Positions 1-6,070 of a stretch of DNA of 6,628 nt are shown piece by piece. The position numbers and the translations under genes are program-made. Origin of the DNA: Bacteroidota bacterium. Lineage in GTDB: Bacteria > Bacteroidota > Bacteroidia > Chitinophagales > Chitinophagaceae. Location of the stretch: the NCBI GenBank assembly GCA_023427575.1, contig JAEZAY010000394.1, forward strand, positions 1-6,628. The letters run 5' to 3'. Below the pieces are notes generated by a model. That model worked only from the letters and a program-made list of their open reading frames with translations. It was not told the origin of the DNA and searched no databases. Position 1 is the stretch's first letter. Each line of letters opens with the position of its first letter.

Positions 1-119
1 AACCGGACCTGTGGCATTGCTGCCAGCGGCATCAAAATCAGGATAAGGCAAAAGGCGGCGAAGGCGCCGGAACAGCGCTTTGCCCAGGGGGTCCGATCAT
101 CCTGATTTGCATATCGCAT
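1..119 (-). CDS. N-terminus of a probable exported or membrane-anchored protein, cut by the window edge
   Basis: An open frame starts with ATG at 119 and runs to the left edge without a stop, giving about 39 residues. The start reads MRYANQDDRTPWAKRCSG, a polar stretch with several basic residues. A hydrophobic segment at about residues 18-35 follows (AFAAFCLILILMPLAAMP), which looks like a signal peptide or single membrane anchor. The other nearby ATG (112) is in a frame that stops within 25 codons, so 119 is the better start. No Shine-Dalgarno sequence precedes it. A TAnnTTTG box ends 4 nt upstream, which suggests a leaderless mRNA. The SDR gene lies 111 nt upstream on the same strand. The function cannot be told from what is visible. 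That this is a real gene is inferred from the hydrophobic signal, the open frame and the promoter box. Confidence 0.55.
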   Translation of the reverse strand, partial: MRYANQDDRTPWAKRCSGAFAAFCLILILMPLAAMPQVR

Positions 120-123
120 GATA

Positions 124-131
124 CAAATATA
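124..131 (-). promoter_or_regulatory. Bacteroidota-type -7 box for the left-edge gene
   Basis: Read on the minus strand this is TATATTTG, a full match to the TAnnTTTG box used by the Bacteroidota primary sigma factor. The upstream -33 box is weak: TTAG lies about 20 nt further upstream in place of TTTG. Only 4 nt separate the box from the ATG at 119, so transcription would begin at or next to the start codon. The A/T-rich surroundings raise the chance of a coincidental match. Confidence 0.5.
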
Positions 132-179
132 ATTTTTGCAGAAATCGGAGCCTAATTACCCGACTTAAAAATGAAGAAG

Positions 180-195
180 GAATAATAGATTATTC
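180..195. repeat. A/T-rich perfect inverted repeat downstream of the SDR gene
   Basis: GAATAAT and ATTATTC form a perfect 7-bp inverted repeat around a 2-nt AG centre. It lies between the SDR stop codon (231) and the promoter of the left-edge gene. It has only one G-C pair and no adjoining T-run, so it is a poor intrinsic terminator. It could be a protein-binding palindrome or chance in A/T-rich DNA. Confidence 0.3.
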
Positions 196-230
196 AGTCC
201 TTTATGAACCGGCCACAGTATCACCCGGGA

Positions 231-938
231 TTAAAGGTCGCCCAACTGTGGACGCATAACAATATCCTCTACACATGCCTTGTCCGACAAATGAGCCGTT
301 GCATAAATCATCCGGGCAATATCGGATGCCTCCATAATCCGGCTTTTTTCAACCCCCGTACCGGCCCATGAATCGGTATAAGCTGCGCCGGGAAAAACGG
401 CCGTTACCCGGATTCCAAACGGCTTCATTTCTTCGCGCAGATTTTTTGAAAACCCTGCCAGCGCATATTTACTGATACTGTAGGAGCCTCCGTTGGGGTA
501 TGCGTTTAATGAGGCAATGGAACAAATATTGAAGATCTGACCCTGCCTCTGCTCCATCATTCCCGGAATCAAAATCCGGGTAAGATGATAGGCTCCGTAT
601 AAATTGGTTTCAATCATTTTTTCCAGGGTTCCTTCCGCTTCATTGTGCACGGAACCCGGAATAAATTGTCCGGCATTATTTATCAGTATATCTACTTTGT
701 TCACCTGTTTTAAAATCCAGTTTCCAAACTCTTCTACTTGCTTTTTAATACTCACATCGCAGGTTTTCGTGAGAATGCTGGTTCGGGGAAAACGGCCCTG
801 CAATTGTTTTCCCAATCCTTCCAGTTCCACCCGGTTTCTGGAGCATAACAGCAAAGTATGACCCTGTTTATCAGAGGCAAATGCTTCCGCTATGGCCTTG
901 CCGAATCCTTTCGATGCACCCGTAACTACAATATTCAT
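231..938 (-). CDS. Short-chain dehydrogenase/reductase (classical SDR family)
   Basis: This 235-residue protein has the full set of classical SDR motifs and should be a soluble NAD(P)H-dependent oxidoreductase. The Rossmann nucleotide-binding motif TGASKGFG is at residues 6-13. Asp61-Val62 fits the adenine-contacting position. NNAG is at 87-90. The catalytic residues Asn112, Ser140, Tyr153 and Lys157 are all present, and PG is at 183-184. Lys10 and Arg34 are basic residues at positions that in this family favour NADP(H) over NAD(H). The C-terminus is short, as in compact SDRs, so the substrate cannot be read from it. The start at 938 is supported by AGGAAAG (941-947) just upstream and by the position of the Rossmann motif. 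The gene appears monocistronic. It is divergent from the HAD gene across a 119-nt gap, with a possible promoter at 983-1016. The family is certain; the substrate and pathway are unknown. Confidence 0.95.
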   Translation of the reverse strand: MNIVVTGASKGFGKAIAEAFASDKQGHTLLLCSRNRVELEGLGKQLQGRFPRTSILTKTCDVSIKKQVEEFGNWILKQVNKVDILINNAGQFIPGSVHNEAEGTLEKMIETNLYGAYHLTRILIPGMMEQRQGQIFNICSIASLNAYPNGGSYSISKYALAGFSKNLREEMKPFGIRVTAVFPGAAYTDSWAGTGVEKSRIMEASDIARMIYATAHLSDKACVEDIVMRPQLGDL

Positions 939-982
939 GGCTTTCCTGTTTTAGGTGGCGTTGGTTCTGATCACCCATGGTT

Positions 983-1016
983 CTAAATTAACCGTTATAT
1001 TTTAAATGGAAGGCAA
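983..1016 (-). promoter_or_regulatory. Candidate promoter of the SDR gene
   Basis: On the minus strand TTG (1014-1016) is followed after 23 nt by TAATTTAG (983-990). The second element matches TAnnTTTG at five of six fixed positions. The spacing is at the upper limit for Bacteroidota promoters. It would give a leader of roughly 40-45 nt before the ATG at 938. The match is imperfect, so this is tentative. Confidence 0.3.
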
Positions 1017-1045
1017 TGTAGGGCAATTAGGCAGACCCGATGAGT

Positions 1046-1053
1046 TAACTTTG
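1046..1053 (+). promoter_or_regulatory. Bacteroidota-type -7 box for the HAD gene, 4 nt before its ATG
   Basis: TAACTTTG is a full match to TAnnTTTG and ends 4 nt before the ATG at 1058. No good -33 TTTG is seen at the usual distance; TTAG at 1027-1030 is the nearest and is slightly close. The box position puts transcription start at or beside the ATG, and there is no Shine-Dalgarno sequence. A weaker alternative, TATATTTT at 996-1003, would give a conventional leader of about 50 nt. Confidence 0.5.
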
Positions 1054-1057
1054 CCGC

Positions 1058-1753
1058 ATGAAATACCGGCACCTGTTTTTCGACCTCGACCATACCCTTT
1101 GGGATTTTGATGCCAACAGCAAACTCACCCTGACGGAATTATATCATTCAATGGAGCTCGAAAAAATTGGCGTTCATGATTTTGATCTGTTTCATTCTTT
1201 CTATCTGCAACACAACGATAAATTGTGGGCGAGATATAGAAACGGATTTATTAAAGTGGATGAGCTGCGCTGGAAAAGAATGTGGCATACGCTGCTGGAA
1301 TTTAAAATTGGCAACGAGCCACTGGCCAGGGAACTGGGCACCCGGTTTCTGGATCTGCTGCCCACCCGGAATTTACTGTTTCCTCATACGCTGGAAGTGC
1401 TCGGATACCTACGGGAGAAAGGGTACAAGCTGCACCTGATCACCAACGGTTTTGAAGAAACCCAGCACCATAAACTTCGTAACTCCGGACTGGCAGAATT
1501 TTTCATTGAAGTAATCACTTCCGAAGGTTCGAACAGCATAAAGCCAAAAAAGGAAATTTTTGAATATGCTTTTAACCGGTGTTCGGCCGATCCGCATTGC
1601 AGTATTATGCTGGGCGACAATATTGAAGTGGATATTCAGGGCGCGATCAACGCCGGCATCGACCAGGTTTATGTAAACCACACCAATTCTGAACCTGCCA
1701 TCCAGCCTACTTATATGGTTCGCTCATTAAAGGAGCTGGAAACCATTTTTTAA
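1058..1753 (+). CDS. HAD-superfamily hydrolase, YjjG/YfnB-like noncanonical pyrimidine nucleotidase
   Basis: This 231-residue protein is a cytosolic haloacid-dehalogenase phosphatase. Motif I is FFDLDHTLWDFD (residues 7-18): Asp9 is the expected nucleophile, Asp11 the acid/base and Thr13 the conserved Thr. A helical cap occupies about 20-100. Motif II is the ITNG stretch at 128-131. Motif III is the Lys in IKPKKEIF (161-168). Motif IV is LGDNIEVD (185-192), with Asp187 and Asp192 expected to bind Mg2+. The DHTLWDF start, ITNGFEETQ and IKPKKEIFEYA segments resemble the YjjG/YfnB group. Members of that group dephosphorylate pyrimidine nucleoside monophosphates, including noncanonical ones, and help keep damaged bases out of DNA. 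The length is normal for the family. The subfamily call rests on recognition of motifs; another small phosphate ester could be the substrate. The stop lies 15 nt from the psd stop on the opposite strand. Confidence 0.9.
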   Translation: MKYRHLFFDLDHTLWDFDANSKLTLTELYHSMELEKIGVHDFDLFHSFYLQHNDKLWARYRNGFIKVDELRWKRMWHTLLEFKIGNEPLARELGTRFLDLLPTRNLLFPHTLEVLGYLREKGYKLHLITNGFEETQHHKLRNSGLAEFFIEVITSEGSNSIKPKKEIFEYAFNRCSADPHCSIMLGDNIEVDIQGAINAGIDQVYVNHTNSEPAIQPTYMVRSLKELETIF

Positions 1754-1768
1754 CCGGTGAACTGCTTG

Positions 1769-2425
1769 TTACAGTTTGGCTATAACGGTAATGCCGCCTT
1801 TAACAACTTCATTCAGTTTAACATTTACCGTAGTACCCAGCGGAAGTAAAACATCTACCCGGCTTCCGAATTTTATAAAGCCCATTTCCCTGCCCTGCTC
1901 CACCTGCTGGCCTACCTGTAAATAATTCACTATCCGGCGGGCAACCGCACCGGCAATCTGCTTAACCAGCACTTCCGCTTTATTGTTTTTAATGACCACG
2001 GTATGGCGTTCATTTTCCGTTGAACTTTTCGGATGCCATGCCACCAGGTATTTGCCTCTGTGGTATTGATTGTAAACCACTTCCCCGCTAACGGGATTGC
2101 GATTCTGGTGTACGTTCGCCGGGCTCATAAATATCGAGATCTGCAGCCTTTTCTCTTTAAAATATTCTTCGTCATAGGCTTCCTCAATCACTACCACTTT
2201 TCCATCCGCCGGGCAAATAATCAATTCTTCCCCGGAAACAAGCTGACGATTCGGAACCCTGAAAAAGGAAATGATAAACATAAGCAGTACCAGGGTAACC
2301 AAAAATATGAACCAGCTTATCCAGGGATAATGGTAGCTAAGGAAATAAAAAGATGCCAGATTGATGGCAGCGAAAATAATGGTGCTGAATAGAATACTTT
2401 TAAATCCTTCTTTATGAATCGTCAT
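1769..2425 (-). CDS. psd: Phosphatidylserine decarboxylase, short PSD-A type
   Basis: This enzyme converts phosphatidylserine to phosphatidylethanolamine at the cytoplasmic membrane. The 218-residue length fits the short PSD-A class. Two hydrophobic segments lie at about residues 9-31 and 35-56. The catalytic domain follows: CPADGKVV (71-78) carries Asp74, and FMSPANVHQNR (99-109) carries His106. The maturation site is KFGSRVD (185-191). The family cleaves itself between Gly and Ser, here Gly187-Ser188, to give a large beta chain and a small alpha chain whose N-terminus becomes the pyruvoyl group. All the residues needed for processing are present. The gene lies 76 nt downstream of cdsA on the same strand, so co-transcription is likely. 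No good internal promoter or Shine-Dalgarno sequence is visible. Phosphatidylserine synthase, the enzyme before it in the pathway, is not in the window. The identification is firm. Confidence 0.96.
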   Translation of the reverse strand: MTIHKEGFKSILFSTIIFAAINLASFYFLSYHYPWISWFIFLVTLVLLMFIISFFRVPNRQLVSGEELIICPADGKVVVIEEAYDEEYFKEKRLQISIFMSPANVHQNRNPVSGEVVYNQYHRGKYLVAWHPKSSTENERHTVVIKNNKAEVLVKQIAGAVARRIVNYLQVGQQVEQGREMGFIKFGSRVDVLLPLGTTVNVKLNEVVKGGITVIAKL

Positions 2426-2501
2426 GTCAACAGTTAAGCTGTAAAATTAAGTAATGTTAATAAGAAAGCTCCGAATCCGATATGGATGTCTCAACCGGGT
2501 T

Positions 2502-3410
2502 TTACAATTTTGAAATCACCCACAGGTAGATCCAGATGCAGGGGGTGGCAAGCAGCAGCGAATCGAACCTGTCGAGAAAACCGCCATGACCCGGCATAAT
2601 GCTTCCGCTGTCTTTTACATCGGCCATTCTTTTTAATTTACTTTCCAGCAAATCGCCCATGGTGCCGCTAACGGCAGCAATGGTACAGAATCCGATCCAG
2701 AACCATAAAGCAGAACCGGGCACCAGATAAATCATGGTGAAGCTCAGAATGCCAATGGCCAGTATGGCCCCTGCGGCCGTTCCCTCCCAGGTTTTTTTTG
2801 GAGATATTTTTGAAAAAGGGGTTTTCCCAAACAATGACCCGCAGATATAGGCCATGGTATCGTTGATCCAGATGGTTGCGATCAATACCATCGGAAGTAT
2901 GACGGGAGAACCAGCCGCAAATGAAAAATATTCGCTGCGGATTCCTGGCTCGGAGGCTTCATTTGATCCGATGCAATAGATATCGATTAACAAACCCCAG
3001 CTCAGTGATATGTACAAAAGACCAATGGCCGAATATCCGATATTGCGTGGCCTTAAATTGCCCGACAATAACAGTTCGGATACCGGCAGAACGATTGCCA
3101 GGATCAATCCCATCCACCAGCCAAGAGCGTGCAGGTTTATTCCAAAAACAGCAAAAGAATTGTTGGTAAAATAAAGCATGAAACACCAGCCGGCCAGCAT
3201 TACCCCGAACTGATGCGCCGGCGAGATTTCGGCATAGTCGGTATCGATTTTCCGGATCAGTCTTTGAAACTCAGTCCAGCATCCAAAGTGAATAATGGAA
3301 AAAAGCAGAAAAAAGCTCCAGTTGTTTATCAATAAGCCGGAAAGCATCACCAGGACGAAAGCTATGGCGGTGAGCGCGCGGGTTTTAAATACGGAGATGT
3401 TTAGAGCCAT
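2502..3410 (-). CDS. cdsA: Phosphatidate cytidylyltransferase (CDP-diacylglycerol synthase)
   Basis: This integral membrane enzyme makes CDP-diacylglycerol from phosphatidic acid and CTP, the branch point for PE, PG and cardiolipin. It has 302 residues, a usual length for the family. Hydrophobic segments lie at about 11-43, 67-82, 97-116, 127-146, 168-190, 212-231, 235-252 and 283-300. The C-terminal CdsA signature runs from Ser257 to Asp283. It includes SKLKR, VKD and PGHGGFLDRFD, with the acidic residues that bind metal and CTP. One position of the usual pattern, normally Leu/Ile/Phe before the Pro, is Met272 here, a mild substitution. Upstream, INDTMAY (182-188) and SPKKTWEG (203-210) are also typical. 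The start lies 18 nt after the CPBP stop, and psd follows 76 nt after its own stop, so the three genes look like one unit. No Shine-Dalgarno sequence precedes the ATG. The identification is firm. Confidence 0.97.
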   Translation of the reverse strand: MALNISVFKTRALTAIAFVLVMLSGLLINNWSFFLLFSIIHFGCWTEFQRLIRKIDTDYAEISPAHQFGVMLAGWCFMLYFTNNSFAVFGINLHALGWWMGLILAIVLPVSELLLSGNLRPRNIGYSAIGLLYISLSWGLLIDIYCIGSNEASEPGIRSEYFSFAAGSPVILPMVLIATIWINDTMAYICGSLFGKTPFSKISPKKTWEGTAAGAILAIGILSFTMIYLVPGSALWFWIGFCTIAAVSGTMGDLLESKLKRMADVKDSGSIMPGHGGFLDRFDSLLLATPCIWIYLWVISKL

Positions 3411-3428
3411 ATCGGGGATAGATTCGTA

Positions 3429-4325
3429 CTAAAATTCCGGAAGATCGCTCCGGCCATACAGTTTTGAATACCGGGCAGTCGAAATCCGGCTGAGATACCA
3501 AAGTATCGCCAGCACCAGAAAGCCGCTGATCGCGGCCATATACAGTGGCAATCCGGGATTTTCGCGGATGTATTCCGGAGCGAAAGAAACGGCCACCACC
3601 TGTACGGCATTGTTAACAAAATGGGCTATAATGCTGGGCCACAAACTGCCGCTGTACCAATAAAGCGCGCCGAGCACGACCCCTAAAAACATTCTTGGCA
3701 AAAATCCCTGAAACTGGAAATGCAATGCAGAAAATATGATGGATGCTGTAATTATTCCCATCCAGGGGCTGCGGCAGATCTGGATCATTATCCGCTGCAA
3801 GGCCCCCCTGAAACAAAGCTCTTCACATATGGCCGGCAAAAGGGCGATGATAAAAATATTGATAAAAATATCGAGGGTATTGTTCACTTTGAGAAATGCT
3901 TCCATTTGAGCCGTGGCATCCTTTTCAAGATTTTCCATCCAGGCCGGCAGGTTGATCGACTGGTTAAACTCGCCCAGCCAGAATACCGAGGGAAAGGCAA
4001 AAAGAATGACAGCAATGGCAATCGGATACATGAGGCTTTTTTCCGCAGGCCGCAGTCCCAGATGCCACCAGTAGTTTCCGGTAAAAGTAATCCGCGAATA
4101 AAACCAGGCCGGCAGCAAGAAAATGGTTACGGAGGAAATCGCCTGAATCCATTTCAGGGTCGAAAGCATTTCGGGATTGGCAAAATCGGGGGTTCCCGTA
4201 GTTATTCCCCTGGAAACCAATATGGCAAACATGGCAATAGAGGAAAGCAGAAAGGCTGCGCCCAGTAAACCCAGAAAAATTCCTAGCTGCGACCAGGGTG
4301 AACGAACCTGTATTTGACCTGTCAT
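3429..4325 (-). CDS. CPBP-family intramembrane metalloprotease (Rce1/CAAX-like)
   Basis: This 298-residue multi-spanning membrane protein has hydrophobic segments at about 14-38, 60-77, 98-118, 151-168, 187-202, 211-224, 228-248 and 260-278. The conserved CPBP core spans about 150-250. Motif 1 is the EExxxR stretch CEELCFRG (Glu168, Glu169, Arg173). Motif 2 is FSALHFQ with His202. Motif 3 is IIAHFVNNA with His235 and Asn239. Together these are the expected metal-binding and catalytic residues, so the protein is predicted to be active. In bacteria the family's substrates are mostly unknown; characterised members act on membrane-bound peptides or anti-sigma factors, or serve in bacteriocin immunity. 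It is the first gene of a likely unit with cdsA (18 nt away) and psd, which may mean only shared membrane housekeeping. The start at 4325 places the first helix at the usual distance. No Shine-Dalgarno sequence precedes it. The family is firm; the substrate is unknown. Confidence 0.93.
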   Translation of the reverse strand: MTGQIQVRSPWSQLGIFLGLLGAAFLLSSIAMFAILVSRGITTGTPDFANPEMLSTLKWIQAISSVTIFLLPAWFYSRITFTGNYWWHLGLRPAEKSLMYPIAIAVILFAFPSVFWLGEFNQSINLPAWMENLEKDATAQMEAFLKVNNTLDIFINIFIIALLPAICEELCFRGALQRIMIQICRSPWMGIITASIIFSALHFQFQGFLPRMFLGVVLGALYWYSGSLWPSIIAHFVNNAVQVVAVSFAPEYIRENPGLPLYMAAISGFLVLAILWYLSRISTARYSKLYGRSDLPEF

Positions 4326-4346
4326 GGGGAAAAACTGTTATTTTTG
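4313..4346 (+). promoter_or_regulatory. Bacteroidota-type promoter of the dus gene
   Basis: TTTG at 4313-4316 (-33) and TATTTTTG at 4339-4346 (-7, full match to TAnnTTTG) are separated by 22 nt, within the usual range. This is the best-formed promoter in the window. Transcription would start near 4351, giving a leader of about 75 nt before the ATG at 4426. The -33 box lies inside the first codons of the divergent CPBP gene. Confidence 0.65.
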
Positions 4347-4352
4347 CAGATT

Positions 4353-4370
4353 CCTTATCCGCTGATAAGG
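4353..4370. promoter_or_regulatory. Perfect stem-loop or palindrome at the predicted 5' end of the dus mRNA
   Basis: CCTTATC and GATAAGG form a perfect 7-bp inverted repeat around a 4-nt CGCT loop. It begins within a few bases of the predicted transcription start of the dus gene. As RNA it would be a 5'-terminal hairpin, a kind of structure known to protect bacterial mRNAs from decay. As DNA it is placed where an operator would block the promoter. No T-run follows, so it is not a terminator. Which role applies, if any, cannot be told from the sequence. Confidence 0.5.
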
Positions 4371-4425
4371 TTATGCAAGATAAGCAAGAAGCCGATACCC
4401 ATACCTGAAACATAATAAGAGAAAG

Positions 4426-5463
4426 ATGCCATCAATTGGAGATATAAAACTTCCCGATTTCCCCCTGTTACTTGCTCCAATGGAGGATGTGAGTGATCCG
4501 CCATTCCGGGCGGTGTGTAAAGACAATGGCGCCGACCTCATGTACACTGAATTTATCAGTTCGGAAGGACTGATCAGGGACGCGATCAAAAGCAGGAAAA
4601 AGCTGGACATCTTTGATTATGAACGTCCGATTGGTATTCAAATCTTCGGAGGCGATGAGGAAAGTCTGGCCATGGCAGCGAAAATTGTAGATGTTACCAA
4701 TCCCGATCTGCTGGACATCAATTTCGGCTGTCCCGTGAAAAAAGTAGCCTGTAAAGGCGCGGGCGCGGGCGTTTTAAAAGATCTTCCTTTAATGGTTCGG
4801 CTTACAGAAGCGGTGGTAAAATCAACCCGGCTTCCCGTAACGGTAAAAACACGGCTGGGCTGGGATGAAGAAACTAAAAATATTGAAGAAGTGGCTGAGC
4901 GCCTGCAGGATGTGGGGATTAAAGCGCTGAGCATTCATGGAAGAACCCGGGTTCAGATGTACAAGGGTTCTGCCGACTGGACCCTGATCGGGAAAGTAAA
5001 AAACAACCCCAGGATCAAAATTCAAATCTTCGGTAACGGGGATGTTGACTCGCCGGAAATGGCGCTGGAATATAAAAACCGCTATGGGGTAGATGGAATC
5101 ATGATCGGGCGCGCCGCTATCGGGTATCCCTGGATCTTCGACGAGATAAAACATTATTTCAGAACCGGTGAGATCCTTCCTTCGCCCTCCGTTCAGCAAA
5201 GGGTGGAGGTTTGCCGGAAACATCTTCGCCGCTCATTTGAATGGAAAGGACCTGTGGTTGGGATTTTGGAAATGCGCCGTCATTATGCGAATTACCTTAA
5301 GGGACTTCCCAATATTAAAGAATACCGGGCAAAGCTGGTAGTTAGCAAAGAGCTTGAATCCATCGAAGAGATTCTGGATGAGATCATTGAAAAGTACGCT
5401 GGGTTTGAATTCGAAAAAACCCCGATTGTACTGGAGAATTATCATACCAAATGCGCTGTATAA
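4426..5463 (+). CDS. dusB: tRNA-dihydrouridine synthase, DusB-like
   Basis: This cytosolic flavoenzyme reduces specific uridines in the tRNA D-loop to dihydrouridine, using FMN and NADPH. It has 345 residues, a typical Dus length. The N-terminal TIM barrel opens with LLLAPMEDVSDPPFR (14-28). The signature DINFGCPVKKV (97-107) holds the expected catalytic Cys102, and KGAGAGVL follows at 110-117. FMN-contact motifs are present in order: VKTRLGWD (140-147) with Lys141, HGRTR (171-175), GNGDV (203-207) and GIMIGRAAIGYPWIF (224-238). The helical C-terminal tRNA-binding domain begins at about 250 and includes the RRHYANYLKG segment (284-293). The purine run AAGAGAAAG directly precedes the ATG. The gene is divergent from the CPBP gene across 100 nt and ends 18 nt from the GPx stop on the other strand. 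The family is certain. The DusB subgroup is assigned by overall resemblance, so the modified tRNA positions are an inference. Confidence 0.95.
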   Translation: MPSIGDIKLPDFPLLLAPMEDVSDPPFRAVCKDNGADLMYTEFISSEGLIRDAIKSRKKLDIFDYERPIGIQIFGGDEESLAMAAKIVDVTNPDLLDINFGCPVKKVACKGAGAGVLKDLPLMVRLTEAVVKSTRLPVTVKTRLGWDEETKNIEEVAERLQDVGIKALSIHGRTRVQMYKGSADWTLIGKVKNNPRIKIQIFGNGDVDSPEMALEYKNRYGVDGIMIGRAAIGYPWIFDEIKHYFRTGEILPSPSVQQRVEVCRKHLRRSFEWKGPVVGILEMRRHYANYLKGLPNIKEYRAKLVVSKELESIEEILDEIIEKYAGFEFEKTPIVLENYHTKCAV

Positions 5464-5481
5464 GTTCCGCGTCGGTTTCAG

Positions 5482-6060
5482 CTAAAATTCAATTTCCGGG
5501 AATTCCGCCGGATCATAATAGTGGGTCAGAATTCCTTCGGCATTAATAATATATTTGGAAAAATTCCAGGAAGGTTCCTGTGCATTCCATCCATTCAGAG
5601 CCGGATCGCTTAGCCAGTTAAACACTTCATCCTGCCCCAGCCCTTTTAATACACTGGATTTTTTGGCGATGGGAAAGCTTACGCCGAAATTTAATTTGCA
5701 AAACCGGGCGATCTCTTCGTCGCCGGCTTTTTCCTGCTCCTTAAAATCGTTGGAGGGAAAAGCAATGATTTCCAGCCTTCCCTTATATGATTCATACAAT
5801 TTTTGCAGGCGATCATACTGGGGCGTATACCCGCAGTTGGAGGCGGTATTCACAATTATAACAGATTTGCCCCGCAGCAATTCCATTGGAAGCTCAGATC
5901 CATTGCTGAGCCTGACTTTGAGTGAATAAAAAGATACCGGCGGCACTGTATTGTTTTCGTTTTCCAACACTTTATCCTGGTGACCTACCAGTTTGGAAAA
6001 GCGGATAAATGCCGGATACACTTTTTGAAGAACTTTTTGTTTAAACGTCATGTTTGTCAT
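5482..6060 (-). CDS. Glutathione peroxidase-family (cysteine) peroxidase
   Basis: This 192-residue thioredoxin-fold peroxidase should reduce hydrogen peroxide or lipid hydroperoxides. The core starts at about residue 43 (SFYSLKV). NTASNCGYTPQY (71-82) holds the peroxidatic Cys76, in place of selenocysteine. Gln109 in FPSNDFKEQE and Trp165-Asn166 in SWNFSK complete the usual catalytic tetrad. Bacterial Cys-type members often use thioredoxin despite the family name; Cys121 is the only other cysteine and could be the resolving one. About 42 residues precede the core, basic and partly amphipathic (KQKVLQKVYPAFIRFSKLVG), a non-cleaved extension rather than a clear signal peptide. The start is ambiguous: ATG at 6060 or 6052 would lie 2 or 11 nt from the GGG of AGAAAGGG (6063-6070), giving MTNMTFKQK or MTFKQK. 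The aldehyde dehydrogenase gene ends 10 nt upstream, so the two are probably co-transcribed and translationally linked. Confidence 0.93.
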   Translation of the reverse strand: MTNMTFKQKVLQKVYPAFIRFSKLVGHQDKVLENENNTVPPVSFYSLKVRLSNGSELPMELLRGKSVIIVNTASNCGYTPQYDRLQKLYESYKGRLEIIAFPSNDFKEQEKAGDEEIARFCKLNFGVSFPIAKKSSVLKGLGQDEVFNWLSDPALNGWNAQEPSWNFSKYIINAEGILTHYYDPAEFPEIEF

Positions 6061-6070
6061 AGCCCTTTCT

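Noticed and set aside
130..138. A plus-strand promoter-like element, TAATTTTTG
   Set aside because: The spacing inside the box is one base too long, and no plus-strand gene follows before the minus-strand SDR gene.
1760..1776. AACTG/CAGTT inverted repeat as a terminator between HAD and psd
   Set aside because: The stem is only 5 bp with a 7-nt loop, and no T-run follows on either strand.
2033..2392. A 119-codon plus-strand open frame inside psd
   Set aside because: It is antisense to a well-supported psd gene, has no Shine-Dalgarno sequence or promoter, and shows no domain.
2442..2449. A possible psd promoter, TAATTTTA on the minus strand
   Set aside because: The last base of the TAnnTTTG box is wrong and no -33 TTG lies at a usable distance. 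Read-through from cdsA is simpler.
3720..4268. A 182-codon plus-strand open frame opposite the CPBP gene
   Set aside because: It is wholly antisense to a protein with clear CPBP motifs. Its translation is rich in Gly, Lys and Arg with no recognisable domain. It is a shadow of the membrane gene's codons.
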